NCBI GenBank assembly: GCA_963969345.1
Contig: OZ017766.1
Span: forward strand, 2,170,001-2,234,000
Source: Turbatrix aceti
Taxonomy: Eukaryota > Nematoda > Chromadorea > Rhabditida > Panagrolaimidae
DNA length: 64,000 nucleotides
Direction: 5' to 3'
Made by a program: the position numbers and the translations under genes. Positions 21,357 to 34,382 of the stretch are shown piece after piece. Numbering within the stretch: position 1 is the stretch's first letter; each line of letters starts with the position of its first letter. The notes below the pieces were generated by a model. It was given only the letters and a program-made list of their open reading frames with translations. It searched no databases and was not told where the DNA came from.

Positions 21357-22927
21357 ATGAACATCTTCGGCGCGTTTCTGCTGGTACTGCTCTACGGCTT
21401 CCAGCAAGTCTCCACGGCCAAAGGTTTTTGCTTTTTTCTTTTTGGGAGACATTTATTCCATTTTTTTAGATTTTCGCCTCACCCATCAGCAGCTGCTGCA
21501 GTCCATTCGTCCTTCGGAAGCATTGGATTTCGAGTCTGCAAACATTCCCGTTTACACCGTGGAACTCGCGCCAGAGCACAACCTGCCTGATTCGAAAAAA
21601 CTTTCACCCTCGATTTGGATTGTAGGAAAAGTGAACTCCGAGACACCGAGCCCTCCGACTGAACCCGCACCTTATTGTGAGTTTGTGCCACTACTTGGAT
21701 GTATAAAAATAGCCGCAAGAGATTGCGTTTGCTAAATAAGGAGTCTGGGAGAACTTATTTCACACCCCGACCCCTGCATTCCGAATGCGCCAAACAAAGT
21801 TTCTGCTTTCCAGATTCTCCTGTCGAAGGTGATACCTTCACGACGGCATTTGAGAACGCCAGATCCGCCGTGTACTCGAAAGAAGACAACCAGCGCTCCG
21901 TCACCTTGTCCCACTTCAACAACTTGTACCCCATGGGATTCCCTTCCCCGAACTTCTCCCCCCTTCCTTCTTGGACCCCACTGCCTCTACCCAGGGCTTC
22001 AAGCTTGCTCCAGCCGCCGCCCCGTTATACTGCAAGCAACAGTGCGGTGTCTGTGAAAACGGTTCCACCACTGAATCTGTTTTTGACGACAACAGCACTG
22101 CCGCCAACGACGACAAAGCCGCGCGCTATCGCGATCGGGCCTCCCGCCATCCGTCCGACTGCGGGTTCTCTGCTCAAGCTGTCGCCCGTCCGTCGGGTTG
22201 TCGGAGACACCGAAGATTTCGAACAAACGGAAGAACTTGGTGACCCCAACAGCAAATCGCTGACTTCACCGGAAGGCGGGGAGGAATTCATCCAAGGACC
22301 TCCCGGAGAAAGCCGGGGAGAACGGATTCCGGGAGCTACAGAAGAAGATATTCATCCGCCTTCGACTGCCGATATCGATCCCCTGGCACCTGAGGGGCAG
22401 GAATTCGCCAACGCTCCACCTGTCTCAACGCCCCCCGATGTGAACACGTTTGTAGACGCTCCTGAAGTCCCGTTGACCGTTACGGTCGCCCCAACGACGG
22501 CCGGTCGAAACGCATTCGCTCGCGCCCCCGTGGCTCAACCCACCCCCAACGCTGATGCCTTTCTTCTCGCTCCTCCTGCCAGGTCGGCCGATGCAGTCAC
22601 CTCACCCCGGTCCTCAGGCACCGGGCCAACAGCTTCAAAATCAATTTATTCTTCCAAGCAAACTACGAGGGGCCTGTCAAAGCTGACTGCTAGCTCGATC
22701 ACGCCTTCTTACGGTACTTTCGCTTACTTAACGGCAAAAAACATTTAAATCGGATTTCAGCGAGAAATCCCATCAGAGACTGTTCCGTCGAGTCCAACCA
22801 GTACAGTGATCGAGCGTGCACCCTCTGGCAACGAGCAGGCTACTGCGAGAGCCATCCTGTGACCAAGTTTCTCTTCTGTCGCCTGCAATGTGCTTGCATT
22901 GGCCCCGTAACCAAGCTGACGTCCTGA
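21357..22927 (+). CDS. Secreted Pro/Thr-rich protein with C-terminal ShKT domain
   Basis: Four exons: 21357-21423, 21470-21676, 21814-22713 and 22761-22927, giving 446 aa. A signal peptide (MNIFGAFLLVLLYGFQQVSTA) is followed by a long Pro/Thr/Ser-rich region. The last exon encodes a six-cysteine ShKT-type module beginning RDCSVESNQYSDRACTLW, with GYCESH and FLFCRLQCACI after it. ShKT modules are very common at the ends of nematode secreted enzymes, mucins and cuticle proteins; this is a domain name and does not make it a toxin. The low-complexity middle suggests a mucin-like or cuticle-associated role. Part of exon 3 (about 21965-22130) is also open in another frame that encodes Cys-rich sequence, so the model may be imperfect there. 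Confidence 0.7.
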
Positions 22928-23744
22928 CTCGTTTTTCCAGTTGTGGGGGGCCTTTTTTGAGGGATCTATCTGCATTGCAAGTTGCAGCGTGGCGTAGTGT
23001 AAGTATAAAGCCGACAGTCTCAGAACTTGGAGGAGAGCGAGGGATGCGTCTAATTGTCAACACTTGACACGCCACAAAAACTCCAAAAAGCGAAGGCAGC
23101 TTCCGGCGGCGTTGTCTAATTTGGCAAATGTATCGACGGCACGGAATCCGGAGCATCGTCTTACACGGCTCATCGCGCAAACTCAATTGCAGCCCTGCAG
23201 GCGGGATTTCGCAGAGGGCACTCGCCTGCCCGCGCCTCACCGCCTTCTGCTGGCCGGCTAGATGCCATCGCCCGACCTCGGAAGCGATAGCTCATTTAGG
23301 TGAAGTGCGGCTGGTTAGCAGAGTCGCTGTCAGGGGTACGCTTGCAATGACGTCGGCCCTCCCCGCGTTCCGTGTTTTTTTGGAGATAAGATTTTAAGTC
23401 CGATTTAAGGAAGTGTTACCGCTTCACACCCTGCTGAGCAAAACCTTTTTCCGGCAAAGCAGAGTCCGTGGCACGCCTTCCGTGATGCTTACGCGCCGTC
23501 CTGCAACTTTCCGCCCCGGCGGGACGGCATGCGAGAAATTTTGTGTAATTTGTATCGCAGTTGTTGTTGTCCATTGCGTGATTCCGTTTAACGAGCCTCA
23601 GGTGGCACTCTACGCCGCCCGGCACAAAGGTGTGGCCCGGCCTGCCAGGCGGTGGTTGCTTTTGCCTTTTTTGCTCGGTCGTAACGGTTCGCTTCAAAAC
23701 CGCCTGACCTGTTTCCCAACTTTACTGTAACTCCAGTGTTGTAG
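22928..23744. other. Intergenic, 0.8 kb
   Basis: No supported coding exon. It ends in ttgtag immediately before the next ATG, a likely splice or trans-splice acceptor. Confidence 0.4.
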
Positions 23745-24375
23745 ATGTTCAAAGGCATTGCATTCCTCGCTTTGCTGTTAGTGCTGCTGGCGACAGCGCG
23801 AGTCTCTTCGGGCCAATCTGCAGACGACGAAGTGCCATCGGTGGGTCTCATTTTTCCTCAAAACGCCTCTGCGCAGACCCAAATCCGTCTGTCTATTTAC
23901 CAAGTTGCGTAAAAACGATCAGCACTTTGATTAATTGGCTTCGAGTTTCACGGATGCAAAAAATGATGAGTTTCACTTTTCCTCCGGCACTCTCAAAACT
24001 TTTCTGCAGCTATAAATTCGCACTGCGTCGTTCCGAGCGACCGAAGTGCACGCGGAGAGGGGTGATTAACCGCGGCACTTAATTACGCATTACTTTTGAG
24101 AAAGTAGCTCCAATTTGTGCGAAGAGGAACTGTGTTGCGTGAAAAGTAAAAAGCGTGTTGTTCAGGAAATCGACGCAGAAGCAAGGGAACTCAGCGAGCT
24201 GCTTCGGCAGGCGAGTCGGACCAACGCTATCCGCAACGCGATTCCCCCCCTCGCAGGCACCGGCGGCCGACGCATCTCGGCCTGGAACATGCTCCTCCGA
24301 CCCGTTGTGACGCCTTCCAAGCGGGTGAGCGAGAGCGAAATCAACAGCCTTCTGCGCAACACCTGGCTGGGTTGA
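23745..24375 (+). CDS. Small secreted protein, possible peptide precursor
   Basis: Exon 1 is 23745-23840 and exon 2 is 24166-24375, with a 325-nt intron. The 101-aa product starts with a strong signal peptide (MFKGIAFLALLLVLLATARV, then SSGQS). The mature part contains AGTGGRRISAWNMLLR. A Gly followed by Arg-Arg is the classical C-terminal amidation and cleavage site of neuropeptide precursors, so this could release an amidated peptide. There is only one such site and I recognise no known peptide family, so it may simply be a small secreted protein. The ATG sits directly after ttgtag. The exon 2 acceptor (gtgttgttcag) is reasonable. Confidence 0.55.
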
Positions 24376-24742
24376 GTGCCGTCACGAGTCGTGTCCACCA
24401 CTCACTCTGCTTGCAACTGTACCGTTTCCCCCCTACGACACCCTCTTCTTCCAGGATACATTTCCCTGTCGGTCACGTTGATACAAAATGTTTCGATTTT
24501 TAGCTCTGTTTGTGCTGTGATAAACGCTTTTTGTTCGCCGCCTGCGCCGCGACTACAAAAGCAAGCCCCGGCGCAACCCGTGCCCGTGACGTCAGAATTC
24601 ATCCATTTTCTCAAAGATTTGGGGTAGGCGTTTTCTGGACGGCTATGACACGCCGAGGGGACCGTAACTTATTTGGAATAAAAATTTATAGCAGACAGAT
24701 GAATTTGAAACGACAAAAACTCACTTTGTAAAAAAACACGTT
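24376..24742. other. Intergenic between convergent genes
   Basis: 367 bp separating a plus-strand and a minus-strand 3' end. No feature is recognised apart from AT-rich sequence near 24675. Confidence 0.4.
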
Positions 24743-25345
24743 CTACTCCGTAGGGTACGGTGGCGGTGGGGGCGACGAGGTGTCGGATGCGGTCTGGTGC
24801 AGCATGCCGGGGGCAGCGTGCCACGTGGTGGTGCGGTGGAGGCGCTTGCCGTCAAAGGCGATGAAGACGGGCTCGGTCAAGACGACGGCGGTCGTAATGG
24901 GCAGGCTTATGGTGCGGATAGGGGCGCGGAACTGGCTGCGACCGAGGGCATAGGGGTCATCGGCGAACTTGACAGTCATCCGCCGGCTTGGAGACCTGCG
25001 TTCGACGACCGTGGGCAGTGGATCGAGGGTCTCGAGGACTCCGCAACGTTTGAGCATGAGGTAGAGGGTGCGGATGGCGTAGAACACGATGGAGGGCAGG
25101 ATGATGAGCAGGAAGATGCACAGACAGATCTTGAACACCGTCTGATAGGCCTCGTCCGGCAGCGGCTCGCGCTCCTCGCAGAAGCGGCCCTGCCAGCCCT
25201 TCGTGCACCGGCACTCCAGCCGCACGTCCGCCGATTTAGACGAGCCGGGCGCGGGGTAGGCGATACCGCCGTTCAGGCACTGAAACGTGAGAGCCGCCAT
25301 GAAGATCAATGAAAGGAAGGCACAAACCGTGACGCCGCCTGACAT
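24743..25345 (-). CDS. Type I membrane protein with one EGF-like module
   Basis: A single exon of 200 aa. The ATG at 25345 gives a signal peptide (MSGGVTVCAFLSLIFMAALT). A short ectodomain follows, from QCLNGGIAYPAPG to RLECRCTKGWQGRFCEE: an EGF-like fold with the N-G-G, C-R-C and G-W-x-G-x-F-C features but without the third cysteine seen in standard EGF modules. A transmembrane segment follows (VFKICLCIFLLIILPSIVFY). The cytosolic tail of about 100 residues contains ERRSPSRRMTVKF and ends Pro-rich (SSPPPPPYPTE), including a PPPY motif of the kind bound by WW domains of Nedd4-type ubiquitin ligases. No named orthologue is recognised. Confidence 0.75.
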   Translation of the reverse strand: MSGGVTVCAFLSLIFMAALTFQCLNGGIAYPAPGSSKSADVRLECRCTKGWQGRFCEEREPLPDEAYQTVFKICLCIFLLIILPSIVFYAIRTLYLMLKRCGVLETLDPLPTVVERRSPSRRMTVKFADDPYALGRSQFRAPIRTISLPITTAVVLTEPVFIAFDGKRLHRTTTWHAAPGMLHQTASDTSSPPPPPYPTE

Positions 25346-26057
25346 TGCCGGAGTAATTAAAACGCGATGACGGCACTTTTTACGCACCGGCACAAACCAT
25401 AAAAATCGCGTCTCGAGCCTGCTTGCCACACGGCAGGGACTTCGTCCATCGACAAGAGAGTGCTGCGGCGGCGGCGATTGCCGACAGGCACGCGAGAGCA
25501 ACCAAGCAGGAACGCGCCTGTTCTCATAGCAGACACGTCTGCCTCGAAGGTAGTAATTGTTAGGCAGCCAGGGATCGACTGCGAGATTTGCTTCCGGTCC
25601 GCAGCCCCCCTGTCTCGGTGTTTTTCCCCTCGGAACCCATCAAATGCCGTGTTTCGGTTGTTTTTTGTATTCCCACACGGGGAACATTTATAATTGAAAA
25701 AAAAACTCAATTTTGAAAAAAGGGTGAATCGTATTTTCAGAATGCCTCGTAAAATCGAACAACAGTGTTAAAAATCGTGAAATCAAATCAATGAACAGTC
25801 AAAAGTTGAGTTGTCCAGTCGCTAGTAGAGCGCCACAAAAGGCCCGAACGTGCCAAAAAGCGCGTAAAAAAAGAATGTGTTTGTGTGTGTGTGTGTGTGT
25901 GTATGTGTGGTGCACGCCATCTGTCTCGTGCTGTGTTGCAGGAGGTGAAAGAGGAGGGAGGGGAGAAAGAATATCGGTTTCCGTGTGAACGAGCCGCCCG
26001 GACGGCAGCGACGGGGGATTTCTGTGTGGTAGTGAGATGGAGGTGGGTGATCATTGC
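25346..26057. other. Intergenic with GT microsatellite
   Basis: The 3' flank of the nuclear receptor gene and 5' flank of the EGF-module gene. A (TG)n microsatellite runs about 25876-25907. No coding exon is seen. Confidence 0.5.
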
Positions 26058-28681
26058 CTAATACTGCTGCTGGTTGGGTCGGGGGGCGTGAAGAGGTCCG
26101 TCAGGCATGGGTGCGGCGGACGAGGCGGCGACGGCAGCGTCGAACGCCTTCGAGGACTGCAGCGTGGGGGGACCGGCGTCCGAGTCGTCGAAGCCAAAGT
26201 TGTAAGACGGGTAGGACTGCGACTTGGAGAGGAGTCCGTTCTGGCTGTCATCGTAAAAGACGCCGTCGTTCCACTGCGCCTGCTGAGACTGCATCTGGTA
26301 CGCCGGGTGCTGCTGGTGCTGGTGCTGGTGCTGGTGCTGCTGCTGTTGCTGGTGCTGCTGCTGCTGCTGCTGGTAAGCAGCGTAGCCGTTGACATCGTAG
26401 GAGGGCTGCTGCGGGACCATGATGCGGTTGTACAGACACTGGGCCGACTTGCTGCCCGCGGCATACTTTGGGTCGTTGTTCGCCTCGACGGTGAACGTGT
26501 GACTGCCCGTGTTGACGACAGTCTGCTGGGTTTGCATGCCGTTGAGGGGCTGTTCGATGAAGAAGCGCGGCTTGTGCTGCTGGAAGAAGTCAGGCGACGC
26601 GCCCTCGTTGCTGGAGACCACCGAGTTGCCGCAGCACGAATCCACGTCCATCGGGGCGCCGTTGCCGAGCACGGAGGCCGAGTTCACGATGTCTGCGTAG
26701 TTGCCCTGCGTCAGGGTGCGGTTGTAGTCGGCGTCCGCGTCGCACAAGTGGATAGAGTTGGTCGACGAGGCGGTCGGCAGGCAGCAAGACGTGGCAGAGG
26801 CGTAGCCGTTCTCGAACGAGCTCCCGGAGCACTGGCTGTTCATGGACGAGATGGACGACGAGCTCTGCGAGTGCCGGATGAACTGGTCCGTGTGGTCCAC
26901 CATCGAGAGCACCTCGTCCACGTGGGCTCCAGACATCTCCTGCAGGGGCTCGGGGCTGTCCAGCAAGTCCGCAAGCAGATTGTCAACCGTCTGGCTCCCG
27001 AAAGTCCTCGCGTACTGCAGGTTCTCGAACATCACGTTGCCCAGCATCTGAAACACAACCCGAAAATTGCTGAAAACCCAGGCCAGGTCATGAAACAGAC
27101 CATGATGGTGGGGAGGAAGAGGAGAAGGTTTCCGAAGCGCGACGAAGCCACCTCTTTGGGATGGCTCTCGCGGACCACGTTGTACAGCGTCTCCTGCACG
27201 CGGTCCCTGAGGTCTGCGATCTGCTCCGCAGCCTCGACGCTGAGGGTCTTGATGTGAGGGTTGAGGACGACGATGGCGCCCATCAGCGCCAGCTCCTGGT
27301 CCTTGAAGTTGAAGGATCGGAAAGGTTCGACGAGCTCGTCGAGGGTGCGAGCAACCACCTTGTTGCCCAAATGGCTGCAAACAACAATTGTTAACCCCAG
27401 CAATGCTAACAAAAAATCTTACAAGGGAGCCTGAGCATCTCGATAAATAAATGACCCGTTACAGAGGCAGAGGACATTGGGCTCCTTCGTTACTTTGGAC
27501 GTGGCAGCGGCGAACGAGAAAATGCACAGCGGGGCGTAGGAGGACTTGACGACGGCAATCTTGTCTGCGCTGTTCTGCAGGTCCATCATGGCAAAGAGCT
27601 GGTCGACAGTGTCGATGCAGGCGATGAGTCGGCGGTGCGCGATGGCCGCGAGCTCGTCGGGCTGCACCTCGCGGAAAGCCTCGTAGCGGATCTCGGTGCG
27701 CTTTCCGTCGAGCAGGCACGGGTCCTCGATGAGCTGCCGCAGCGACGAGCACGGCAGCGGGTAGAGCTGCTTCGCGTCAAGCGCCGAGTCGCCGTTGCTC
27801 ACGAGCGCCTCGAGGTTCATGATCTGCATGAGCAGCGTGCGCATGTCCACCGGCAGCTTCCGCACCCAGTCGTCAGCGAGGTCGTCTTCGTCTTCGAGAC
27901 CCAGCTCGCCAAGACTCGCCCGCGATCTCCGGTGCCGGATCGGGTGGGAACGGCCGGCAGCGTCGCGGTCAGGACGCACCGCTTTAGGGTCCATGCCGAC
28001 GTCCAGGCACCGCTTGAACCGGCAGAAACGGCACGAGTTGCGTTCGTCTAAAAACGGACAGTTTCTTTTTTGCATGTTTGCCACAACAATTTTTTTGTGC
28101 ATTGTTTTTTTTTTCAGTTTTTGTCACTCGTTCATGAAGCGTGGGCATTGTTTTGAGCAGTCAGTGAGGCACGTGTCTGCAGCACGAAAAACAACTCGCA
28201 TGCGGACTCAGTTTTTCAGAGAAAAAGTAAAAAGCGTGAAAAGCAGAGCACGCGGCCAAACAACAAAACCAAGGCTCCAAAACGACTTACACCTGTCGAC
28301 CACGCAGTTGCCGTTGTAGCGGCAGGTGTAATCCTTGGTCCGCTTGAGTGTGCGTCTGAAGAAGCCCTTGCACCCGAAGCACGTCGGCACGCCGTAGTGC
28401 ATGCGAGCCGGGCCGTCGCCGCAGACCCGGCACGTCTCGATCGACTTGACCCGGGTAAGCTTGGCGCTGTGCTCGGCCTGCGGCAGGATGGTCGGCAGTT
28501 GCGGGATGGCGGCGCTCTGCTGCGGGTGCGGCAGCACGGGAACGGGGGAGGGCAGAAAGGGGCTCGCCTGCATCTGCGCGCCGTTGGAAACCGACATCTG
28601 GGGAGCCCGGTCGTTGATGACGCTGCCGGCCACCATCGAAGGGTACGTCATCTGGCCGGGAGCCATCGGCGGGGACGGCAT
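26058..28681 (-). CDS. Nuclear hormone receptor with long Gln-rich C-terminal tail
   Basis: Four exons: 28681-28291, 28047-27423, 27374-27101 and 27047-26058 (introns 243, 48 and 53 nt), giving 759 aa. A Pro-rich A/B region precedes a two-zinc-finger DNA-binding domain: CRVCGDGPARMHYGVPTCFG opens it with P-box CFGCK and GFFRRTLKR, and the second finger reads NSCRFCRFKRCLDVGMDPKA. Intron 1 splits the DBD within VVDR|YERNSC. DAAGRSHPIRHRR begins the hinge. The ligand-binding domain spans about 300-500 (QLFAMMDLQNSADKI, FNFKDQELALMGAIVVLNPH, FLPTIM|MLGNVMFENLQ). After it comes an unusually long Ser/Asn/Gln-rich F region with a poly-Gln/His run coded by CAG/CAC repeats near 26300-26380. The sequence fits the nematode-expanded HNF4-like (supNR) receptors; I cannot assign an nhr number. 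Confidence 0.88.
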
Positions 28682-31600
28682 CGCTGCGCTACGACGCCTT
28701 TGGCTTTTTCGACGGCGATGCTGCTTTGTGGATTCCGTGCCAAATATCAGGTTGCAACACACCTTAAAATATTGCATAAGAGAAGCAAACATGGAACCGA
28801 CCTTTTCTGGGTTCCGCGAAAACAACGCGTAGATCAAGACACTTCCGGGAGTCGGAAAGTGCATTTATTGAGAAATCAACGCGGTATCATCGCCCCCCAG
28901 ATCGGTGCAAAAAAGAGAAACACGAAAACACGGGAATAAGTAAAAGGTCAAACTGAAAAGTATCAGCGCAGCAGGAGAGCCGGATTGAGACGAGACAAGC
29001 CGACGAAGCGAGCGGTGTGTGTTTTAAGAAAATTCATGAGGGAACGAGAAAAGAGACGGGACAAAAAGTGCAGTACGTCAGCCCGCGAGCAGACAGCAGC
29101 AGTCAATTGATTGGCGGTGAGAAGAAAAAAGCAAGCCACAATCACGGTCTGGGGTAGCCGTAAGCGATGCGTGATTGATACGCGATGCGCAGGAGCGGAC
29201 GTCGAGCGATCGCCCGCTCGCTCCGCGTGCTGTCACGTGTACCCACGCAACACCCACCCACCCCGATGAGGCTGGTGCGGATGCACGGATGAGCCGATCT
29301 GCACACCTCATTGATAATTCCCTTCTGCGGGGGGCTGTAGCCACCCCGACAGCATCGCGGACTGCAGGTCATCCGATGCGGTCCAAAAAGAAAACCGGGC
29401 TGCGAAAACACAAATCAAGGCCGAATCCCAAATCGATGTGACACCGCAGGGCCAAAAAACGGCACTCTGGTGAATTCTGCGAACCGCGATACGTGCAAGT
29501 TTCTCTAAAGTGAATTGGGGCTCTTAAAACTCGCAGCACGTGTTTCAGATAGGTTCGGGACATACAAATAACATTATAATCCCTTATCAAGGTCGGAAGC
29601 CGGGGCCCCGACAAAAACACGGGCTATCAGTCGACTTACGCCGCCCCGATTCCAGTCTGTTCGGGCGCAGAATGCGTTCTCCCGGTATTTTAAGACACCC
29701 CTGACGGTGTTTTTACGACCTCTGCAGCGCCAAAAGCGGGCTCATATCAAAGTTCTTGAAGCGCGATTTCAGAAGTCGGCCCGCACTTTCGAGAAGTGAG
29801 CATCAAGCAAAGTGCGCGGAATGCGAGTGCCCGGTGGTGGCCCAACAATTGCGCGTGTATCAAACGAGCGATGATTACAGTTGCAGAGAACGAGCACGAC
29901 ACCCCTACTCTGGTAATCATCGGGGATCGATCACGCCGACGGCCATCCCAGCACGCAGCGGTCCTAAACAACAGCACGGACACGCAAGTCCACGCATGCA
30001 TGCATGGGAACGCGACCGAAGAACAGCTGACGTCTTTTTCAAGACAATACGAAGCAAGACGCCGGCATCTTACGCGGAAAAGGACGACTCACCGAGACTA
30101 CGACGTCGACCGCGGCCGTGCAATCCTTGCATTAGAAGTTCCCCGATTTTGGCATTCGCCGATGCTGGAAGACGGGGCATTACGCTCTTCGATGCCTCAA
30201 GAAGTGATGTATAATCACCAAGGCACCACAGATCGACGCCACGTGCCCGTCCATAAAGGTACAAATGCGCTCCGTCAGAAGACTCCCGATAATTTATTTC
30301 TGTCTCGTTGTGCTATTAAAAATCGATGCGTCAAGCAAACAGGCACGTGCTTACGCATCTCGGCCCGTTAGCCCGGTCCCGGCTCTCAGGCACCGATCTT
30401 CGGAGGCAGCGGCATGACACGAGCTCACTTATTGCTAATCCCGTCACGTAACAAGCAGTTGCAAAAAACTGAGGCTGTGAGCACAACTCCGCGAACTTGC
30501 AACTTTGAACAAGCAAAAAAAGAGGCACAAGCCAGAAGCCGACACACTTTGCAAATTCAGCGGATCCAAGTAAGGATGGCGCAAAAACAATGTGCTAGTT
30601 TCTTGTCGAGATAAGAGACGAAAGATCGCGGTGGGGAGGAGATAAAACAGCAGCAGCGGGTACACCGATGATGTCGCCATCGATCGGTCGGGCTCACGAA
30701 CACCCGACCCGTTTTTCGCCAGTGCTCCTCACCAGCGATTACGACTTTATCCTATCGGTACACAGTTGTCAAAACTCCAAGTTTAGAATCCGTGTTTTCT
30801 CAAAAAATGACATGCACCAAGGTTTTTAACGGTGGCGGCATCGAATTCGCCAAACTTTGAAGAAAACAAGTTGGGGGTGTGGTGGGTGGTGATCAGAAGT
30901 GGTACCGGGTGAATCACCTGGGGCAACATCCCCTTATTCTTTGAACGACAAAATTCGCCTAGGGCCGAGCAAAGTACGTCTTCGCGGCAAATGCCGTCCC
31001 CCGCGCAACGCAAACTGGGGGACACCCCGCGCCTAAGTCCCTCCTGGCTGGTGTATGGTCTCGAGATTGTCCGCCTGTTGCCCAGAAAGCCGGAACGCGT
31101 CATCTGCAGAGCCAGAGATCGCCGCAGCGGGCCGGACCACCGTTATCAACCGCCACTGATGCGACGGGGACATGCACATGACCCCGGCGATACTGAGCGA
31201 GATAACATCGGGGCTATCTGAAATTGGATCGCACATGCATGCGCGCACCGCGACTTGTGCGTATGACAGAAATGGAAAGTTACGGGCTCTGAAGATTGCC
31301 GCCTCCAAGAAGCAAACACACCAGGTGAATTCTTGCCGCACTTCCAAATATCCAAATCCGGATTTCGGATATCCGTCAACAAAGCCGGAGGTGTGAAAGG
31401 TCGGCAAACTTTGCTCGTCGGGCCAGTGGCAGCTGTGACAAGCCGAAAATAGAGTCGGATCTCGCCTAGCAAATGCGTGGGCAAACACGTCGTTTTCTTG
31501 AGGTAAACAAGCCCGCGAGCACAATAAGACACAAACTGCGCGGTTCTGGATTTGTTTTACACCGTAACTTTGGGGTCCAAGTCGCAAATTGCGTCCAAAA

Positions 31601-32621
31601 ATTGCGAAATTTGCAAAAAAAGAAGCCCAAAGTTATTGAAAAAGTGAGTGGATCTGCGAAAACACGTAATAGCGGGTAGCAATCAATCGAGCGTTGTCGC
31701 CGCCCCTCGCGTACAAAATCAACAAAGACAACAGGCCAAGAAGCCGGGAAGAATGCTTGGAGAGCGGCTACAGTGCGGACCGTGCTCGCGTGCGTAAAAA
31801 AGACCTCCGTGGCCCGTGAGACAGAGGGCTGCAGCCCGAACGCGCACAGATCAGCGCGAAGAAGCAGATTAGCCGGGCGGACGGGCCGGGCAGTACAGAA
31901 GCCCGTAAGGAACCTGCAGCACGTCGGCGCTGCACACGTGCACTCTCGGGCAAGTTCGATTTCGTCCAACTGATTATTGGCAAAAAGCGGCGGGAGGAAG
32001 AAGCCTCTCGCCGCCTGCTCGTTAGCTGCTGTGTGTCACGCTGACGTGCGTCGGCGCAGCGCTTCAAAAAACGGACTGCGAAGACGGCAGAGGCACAAAA
32101 CGTCGGCGGCAGCAGCCTAAGACTTGCACCCGGCACGCGTATCGACCGGCCGGCTGCAGAGCTCACTTTCGGCTCAGGAGAGCTCACGGCCTTCACGTGC
32201 CACGCGAGGCCAAAGTTTCGACTGCCGTTTCACGGGAATACCTCGCGCCTGGCTGGCAGGAAGTTGGCGACACTCAAGTCCACGGCCGAACGTGTTGCTT
32301 GTTCGAGGTCTGCGACTCGGCGGACCACGCTTGGGCACACCTCTTGTCTCCGGCACCGGCGAGCTAGAAGCAGAAGCATTCTTCCGATCGCAGAATTCAA
32401 CAATGCGTTTATGTATGGCTTGAAAACGGGAGCAACAGAAAGAATACAAACTCAGGTGTGCCAGGTGGCTGTGAGAGGAAAACAACAAATTTAAGATTAC
32501 GGTACGGCCTTTAGACAAAGGATTAGGCCGAGATGCGTAGCCAGGGGTAAAGAAGGGTTCCACAATCGCCGCCGACTGGGTCGACAAAATGCATCGCGTA
32601 CAAGCGGGTTCGGGATCAAAA
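28682..32621. other. Large gene-free region upstream of the nuclear receptor
   Basis: About 3.9 kb with no exon I can support. The first about 200 bp upstream of the receptor ATG are probably its 5' UTR or an intron. The rest has only short random frames on both strands, no tRNA-like B boxes and no obvious repeats. In an otherwise compact genome this length suggests regulatory DNA for the receptor or for the BTB gene, whose 3' end borders it. Confidence 0.45.

Positions 32622-34382
<1,761 letters not shown>

Noticed and set aside
22047..22097. Cryptic 51-nt intron in the ShKT gene
   Set aside because: The donor (gtgtct) is weak and it would need a second unexplained frame change upstream. 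Kept only as an alternative in the findings.
22761..22927. Venom-toxin interpretation of the ShKT domain
   Set aside because: ShKT modules at the C-terminus of long secreted proteins are routine in nematodes. The rest of the protein is mucin-like and nothing indicates a toxin.
26037..27257. 406-codon plus-strand frame rich in Val, Leu and Arg
   Set aside because: It is the complement of the Gln/Ser-rich nuclear-receptor exon. The low-complexity VLVLVLLLLL runs are the reverse of CAG/CAC repeats.
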